The position numbers and the translations under genes are program-made. DNA of 64,000 nucleotides, from assembly GCA_910589415.1 (NCBI GenBank), contig OU342636.1:38641735-38705734 (forward strand), written 5' to 3'. Positions 59,626-64,000 of the stretch are shown piece by piece; the stretch's first letter is position 1, and each line of letters begins with the position of its first letter. The stretch comes from Malachius bipustulatus. Its lineage: Eukaryota; Arthropoda; Insecta; Coleoptera; Melyridae. A model generated the notes under the pieces. That model worked only from the letters and a program-made list of their open reading frames with translations, did not search any database and was not told the DNA's origin.

Positions 59626-59763
59626 ATGCAGGTCCATGAACCCGAGACCCTTTACAACATTTGCCTGAACTCGATAGTTGAGAATTGTGTGACGAAATGC
59701 AAATTCTGCGAAAAGGAATTCCGTGTCCTTCCAAACAACGTATTGCTGGACTTTTATTACCTG
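59626..59763 (+). CDS. First coding exon of a putative CUL2-type ubiquitin ligase receptor (partial)
   Basis: ATG at 59626 opens 46 codons ending at a consensus donor (CTG|GTAAGT). The peptide has TLYNICLNSI at residues 8-17, which fits the BC box (T/S/P-L-x3-C-x3-aliphatic), and LPNNVLLDF at residues 35-43, which fits the Cul2 box (hydrophobic-P-x2-hydrophobic-x3-hydrophobic). Together these form a VHL box, the Elongin B/C and Cullin-2 docking site. Leucine-rich-repeat receptors of the ZYG11/ZER1 type carry such a box at the N terminus. The rest of the gene is not visible in this window, so the family is a guess. A potential upstream frame is closed. Confidence 0.55.
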
Positions 59764-61194
59764 GTAAGTAAACACTTCTTGTTTATGGACTCTTTTGGAA
59801 AATGAAAATGTCGATTTGATTTTTTACGTTCTGATTTAAACTCGTTTAGTTTGAATAAATAGTTGTTAGTTAGTTACGTGGATAATTCCAGACTCCAGCT
59901 GAGTTTTGCTTTATTGGAGTTGCACACATTCATTTTCATTCATTCATTCATCAGACAATGGCATTATTGTTAGATGTTATTATTATTACAATATGAAATT
60001 CTGTTTTTTTTAATTACAGTCAGTGGTCTCTGGTTCGCTAATTAATTGATTAATTGCTCTGATTCGATTATGAATAACAAACAATGTAAAGAAATCTAGG
60101 TCTTGGTGCTAGTGCTAGTTTTGCTGGTTTTCAATTTCACTTTGATTAATAAAGGAAAGTAAATTAGTAGGTAGGTACACCTACCTACCTACACCTGACT
60201 CGTGTTCATTTCATTTCGCTTTTCTTTCTTATTAGTTTCACTTTTCATTTCAGTAATGTGAGAAGTGGATTTCTAATGCTCCTCTATAATTATTTATTAG
60301 CATCAATTTGCTGAAATAAGATAAGATAAAAATTAGTAGGTAGGTAGTAGGTAATGGAGCTGTGGGTTTATCTTTTATTCGTATTTCTTTCTTTTTTCTG
60401 GAAGTAATAATAATTCAATCTTTACCTCCTTTCTATAACCTAATTTTAGGTTTAGGAGCTGGAACCAGAGATTTCAATTATTATTCTAGAGTAATCCAGA
60501 GAGAAATGACTGTCATATTATTATGACATTTCGTTCTATAAAGTCTATTCCTTGTCATATTTTTGTTTCTTCATTGATGATAGAAAGGTGGTTTCACTAT
60601 GAAAATTTGTAGAGAGAGGAGAGAAGAGAGATAGAAATGTGAGGCCAAGATCTAGTTAGTTATGATTTGATTATGAAACATCTGAGATGATGATAAAATA
60701 ATAATTATTATTATAAAATCGCAAAGAAAAAGTGACATATTAAAGGAATCTCTTAGCTACTGTCGTTAATAATTGTCATACTGTCAACTGTGTATGTGAC
60801 AGATGACAGATGACAGAAATGTAAAGATTGCTATAATACCGATACGACGACAGTTCATCAGCTCAATATTATTATTTGTAGCAAGAGATATAAAAATGTG
60901 AGAATGTAGAAATAAAATTATGAATTCTTGTACCTCTCAAATATAGTATCTCAGAAACTGCAACAAGTATAAAAAAATCAAATTTCAACACTCTGTAGAT
61001 TGGTAACGAAGCCTTTGGGTCCTAATGTTTAAAGGAATATTTAGTCCTTAAATAAGTCATAAAAAGAATATACCTATTTCCGTTGTACTTGATATTAGGA
61101 GCACCTGTATATTGGAAAGAGAAAGAAAGCTTGATTGAATATGAAAATTGGTGAAGAGGAAAATTCGCTTCTAATTATCCAAATTATCCAATTT
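59764..61194 (+). other. Presumed first intron of the preceding gene
   Basis: AT-rich, with no second exon I can recognise. Includes GTAGGTAGGTACACCTACCTACCTAC-type inverted tetranucleotide repeats (60168-60193). Confidence 0.4.
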
Positions 61195-62445
61195 GATTGG
61201 GGAATGGCATGTCGCCAGACTACTCCTGTTTAACAAGAAAACAAAGCAGCAACAGACCCAACATCATACAGGCCAATATCACGCATGAGAGACTACTGTG
61301 GTTTCTGGAGAACAACAACTGTCTCTCCAACTTTCCATTGGAATTCCGTCCGCAAAGAAGCACAGAAGACAGTCTAGTCATACTACAAACAGAGATAACT
61401 AACGCTTTCATTAATCAACTAGATTTGTTGGCTATTTTCTTTGACCTGGAGCAGGCCTTTGACAGAACCTCGAGACACAGAATACTGACGAAGCTCACAG
61501 AATACCACCTAGGAGGCAACCTGCTATACTTTGTCCAAAACTTCATGAAAAACCGAACTTTCAGAGTGCAAGCCAAAGGAGTCATGTCAAAAGAATACAT
61601 ACAAGAAAACGGTGTCCCACAGGGATCAGTGATAAGCCCTACTCTCTTTATACTTGCCATTGACGATATTGAGAAACATATACAATACGCACTGCATGCG
61701 GACGACCTGATGATCTTCAACAGCTAGGAACGACAATTTGTAAATGGACGAAATCCAGTGGTCTACGATTTTCGCCACCAAAAACCAAAGCCCGACGATT
61801 CTGCCACCAATGAAACTATACGAGAACGGCATCAAACAGGTAACAGAGCATACATTTCAAGGTATGCTATTCGACTCAAAACTGAGCTGGAAACCCCACG
61901 TAGAGAAACTGAAACATGACTGCCTGCGAAGAATGAACATTCTTAAAACCCTGTCACACTACCACTGGGGTTCGTCAGAAACACTACTCCTTCGTATAAA
62001 TACAGAATGCTAATCAGATCTAGGAGAGACTACGGAGGTACCATTTATGCCTCTGCCAATAAGTCAACCCTGGGGAAACTGAACTCTATACATAAAACAG
62101 GCCTACGACTAGCGTGCGGAGCATATAGAACAAGTCCCGCAGAGTCAATCTACAGAGAAACCAACGAACCGCCATTCTGGATCAGAAGAGAGCAGCTTCA
62201 ATTAACCTACGCTGCAAGAATATCCAGCAATCAGAACAGCCCTGTTCACGATCATATATTCCCGAAGAATCCACACATGTTATTTAACGAGCTTCCAAGA
62301 TGTCCAAGACCTATCTGTTTCCCCATAAACGTGCAAGCACATCCATTATGATTTCAACAACACGAAACAAGCCCCTCTAAATAACGTCCCACCATGGATC
62401 AAAAAGCTCCCTCGCAAAGATGTATCATTGAGTATATACAGGGTG
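61195..62445 (+). pseudogene. Decayed non-LTR retrotransposon (jockey-like) reverse transcriptase fragment
   Basis: Recognisable RT blocks in order: SYRPIS (frame 2, near 61270), FRPQRSTEDSL, FFDLEQAFDRT (motif A, Asp kept), NGVPQGSVISPTLF (motif B), and YALHADDLMIF (motif C with both Asp, His in place of the usual Phe/Tyr). After a stop at about 61725, CKWTKSSGLRFSPPKTKA, FQGMLFDSKLSWKPHVEKL, RSRRDYGGTIYASANKSTL and PPWIKKLPRKDVSLSIY follow in changing frames. The endonuclease half is missing and several frameshifts are present, so it is a dead 5'-truncated copy lying in the presumed intron. Confidence 0.88.
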
Positions 62446-62830
62446 AGTCAATAGTGAGAGATCGGAACATTGCTATTCAACCGTACAGGGTAAAACAAAA
62501 TTTCAAACGCCATCCCAAATGGTATATTATTCTGCATATTTCAAAAATATTTTCACTTATACAGGGTGGACCATATTTTGCCTACATGTATCAATTTTTT
62601 TTTTTCAAATTGAACCCCCTATATTTTATGACATATTCTTATTCGACTGTGAAATAACTTTATGTCAATACATATTGTTTGACATTTAGGTGCAACGTTG
62701 ACACTTAAAAAAATATTTTCAAAAAAATTCATCGCACGCATGTATTTACTGAAAAGAAGCCTCAGAACTTAGTTTTGGAGTTTTAAGGTTGAAATTTGGT
62801 ATCCACATGGAGAAAGGCCAGGTCTATCAT
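62438..62830. repeat. CAGGGTG-type repeat fragments
   Basis: TATACAGGGTGAGTCAATAG (62437) and TACAGGGTGGACCATATTTT (62562) directly follow the retrotransposon fragment. No coding capacity. Confidence 0.45.
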
Positions 62831-64000
62831 CGCGATATAATAAGACTGAGATCTACTATACAGGTTAGTCACAAATAACTGTCAAATTTTGCTTACTTCA
62901 GAAGGTCATAACTTCACTTTTTCAAATGGCACACTCGGTATTTTTTTCCACAGTTAGATCCACCTCTGATCTGACTACATTTTTCATTTGGTAAGTCCCA
63001 TACCTAAAATGCACAGTTTGAGAGATATTACACATTTTCCGTTTGTCTGACTGCAGAAGATGCAAATGTCATTTAAAACAGGGGCTATGAGGAAAAATGT
63101 GACATTTCTAGTGACATTTATCATTGCAACGTAAATAGCAACTCAAAACTCGAGCGAAATAAAATAAAAAATAAAATACAAGATATGACAATAATTTTAA
63201 ATTAAAATAATATCAAATCAAATGTCAAAATATGTCAAAAAGATGCAAATGTCATATCAAACAGGGTGCTATGAAGAAAAATGTGACATTTCGCTTTAAA
63301 GTGATATGGAAGAATGTGACATTTTTAGTTTTACTAGTGTCACTGTCACTGCTTGTTTAAATTCCAAGTTCTCGTTAGTTAAATAGAATTTTGGTAAATG
63401 GATTTGCGTTTACAAGAGCAAGTAGACACGACTTATTGTTTGGGAAAAAGTGAGAGAAATCCTCTCCTTGCGGCAAGAATTTATGTGCAAGTGTGTATTT
63501 GACAACTTCGTTGCAGTTTATTTTTTAAATCATATTTTATTTCACTTTATTGTTGTTTTCCTCTAAAAATGGATTTATTCTTTTGGGCAAATGAATAAAT
63601 TTTTTGATTTGATTTGATATTATTTTAATTTAAAATTATTGTCATATCTTGTATTTTATTTTTTATTTTATTTCGCTCGAGCTTTGAGTTCCTATTACGC
63701 TGCAATGATAAATGTCACTAGAAATGTCACATTTTTCTTCATATCCCCGGTTTTATATGACATTCGCATCTTCTGCAGTCAGGCCAACGGAAAATGTATA
63801 ATATCTCTCAAACTGGGCATTTTAGGTATAGGACATACCAAATAAAAAATGTAGTCAGATCAGAGGTGGAGCTAATTGTGGAAAAAAATACCGAGTGTGC
63901 CATTTGAAAAAGTGAAGTTATGACCTTCTGAAGTAAGCAAAATTTGACAGTTATTTGTGACTCACCTGTATAGCAGATCTCAGTCTTATTATATCGCGAT
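62829..64000. mobile_element. Foldback element 3, right end at or beyond the window edge
   Basis: ATCGCGATATAATAAGACTG near 62837 is complemented by the last bases of the window. Arms of about 400 bp (62837-63235 and 63600-64000) share CAGAAGGTCATAACTTCACT and GATCTGACTACATTTTT. The centre includes partial direct copies of GATGCAAATGTCAT...TGTGACATTT. Non-coding; the true right boundary is not visible. Confidence 0.85.

Overview
The window is AT-rich, repeat-dense animal nuclear DNA from a large genome. Introns, GT-AG splice sites and the proteins point to an insect; a beetle is my best guess, but the sequence alone does not settle the species. I recognise four protein-coding loci. (1) A rabaptin-5 orthologue (Rbpn-5) on the minus strand, 1583-11413, rebuilt here from 13 exons to 644 residues with an insect-style C-terminal FYVE finger. 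(2) Atg101 on the plus strand, 46233-46974, two coding exons, 220 residues, with possible non-coding leader exons as far upstream as 14 kb. (3) An intronless C2H2 zinc-finger gene on the minus strand, 53994-55574, with a relic of further fingers downstream of its stop. (4) The first coding exon (59626-59763, plus) of a protein whose N terminus fits a VHL box (BC box plus Cul2 box).

The rest is mostly repeats. From left to right: an array of heat-shock-element-like pentamers in the last Rbpn-5 intron (1.9-2.9 kb); 143-bp and 170-bp tandem repeats in the large fourth intron (7.8-9.8 kb); a minisatellite (12.1-12.6 kb); a ~340-bp satellite with an inverted end and a 5S-rRNA-derived SINE inside it (16.4-20.3 kb); a ~180-bp purine-rich tandem array (21.5-23 kb); a 1-kb foldback element (24.1-25.1 kb); a gypsy-like LTR/PBS remnant (32 kb); a purine-rich multicopy relic (33.5-35.1 kb); a 135-bp tandem array (35.8-36.8 kb); a second heat-shock-element-like array (38.2-39.3 kb); a second foldback (39.9-40.8 kb); a ~177-bp tandem array (44-45.2 kb); a hAT-type MITE with a perfect 8-bp target duplication (47.9-48.5 kb); a CpG-rich terminal-inverted-repeat element (57.6-59.1 kb); a decayed non-LTR retrotransposon (61.2-62.4 kb); and a third large foldback reaching the right edge.

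The genes are not an operon or obvious cluster. Rbpn-5 (early endosome fusion), Atg101 (autophagy initiation) and the putative CUL2 receptor (protein turnover) are unrelated neighbours. The observations most worth a second look are the two heat-shock-element-like satellites, the zinc-finger array whose near-identical fingers differ at DNA-contact positions and whose reading frame is cut by a 17-base deletion, CTCF-like motifs carried by repeats, the missing aromatic residue in the Atg101 WF finger, and the BC-box/Cul2-box exon. All assignments come from reading the sequence and from remembered family features; no database search was run.
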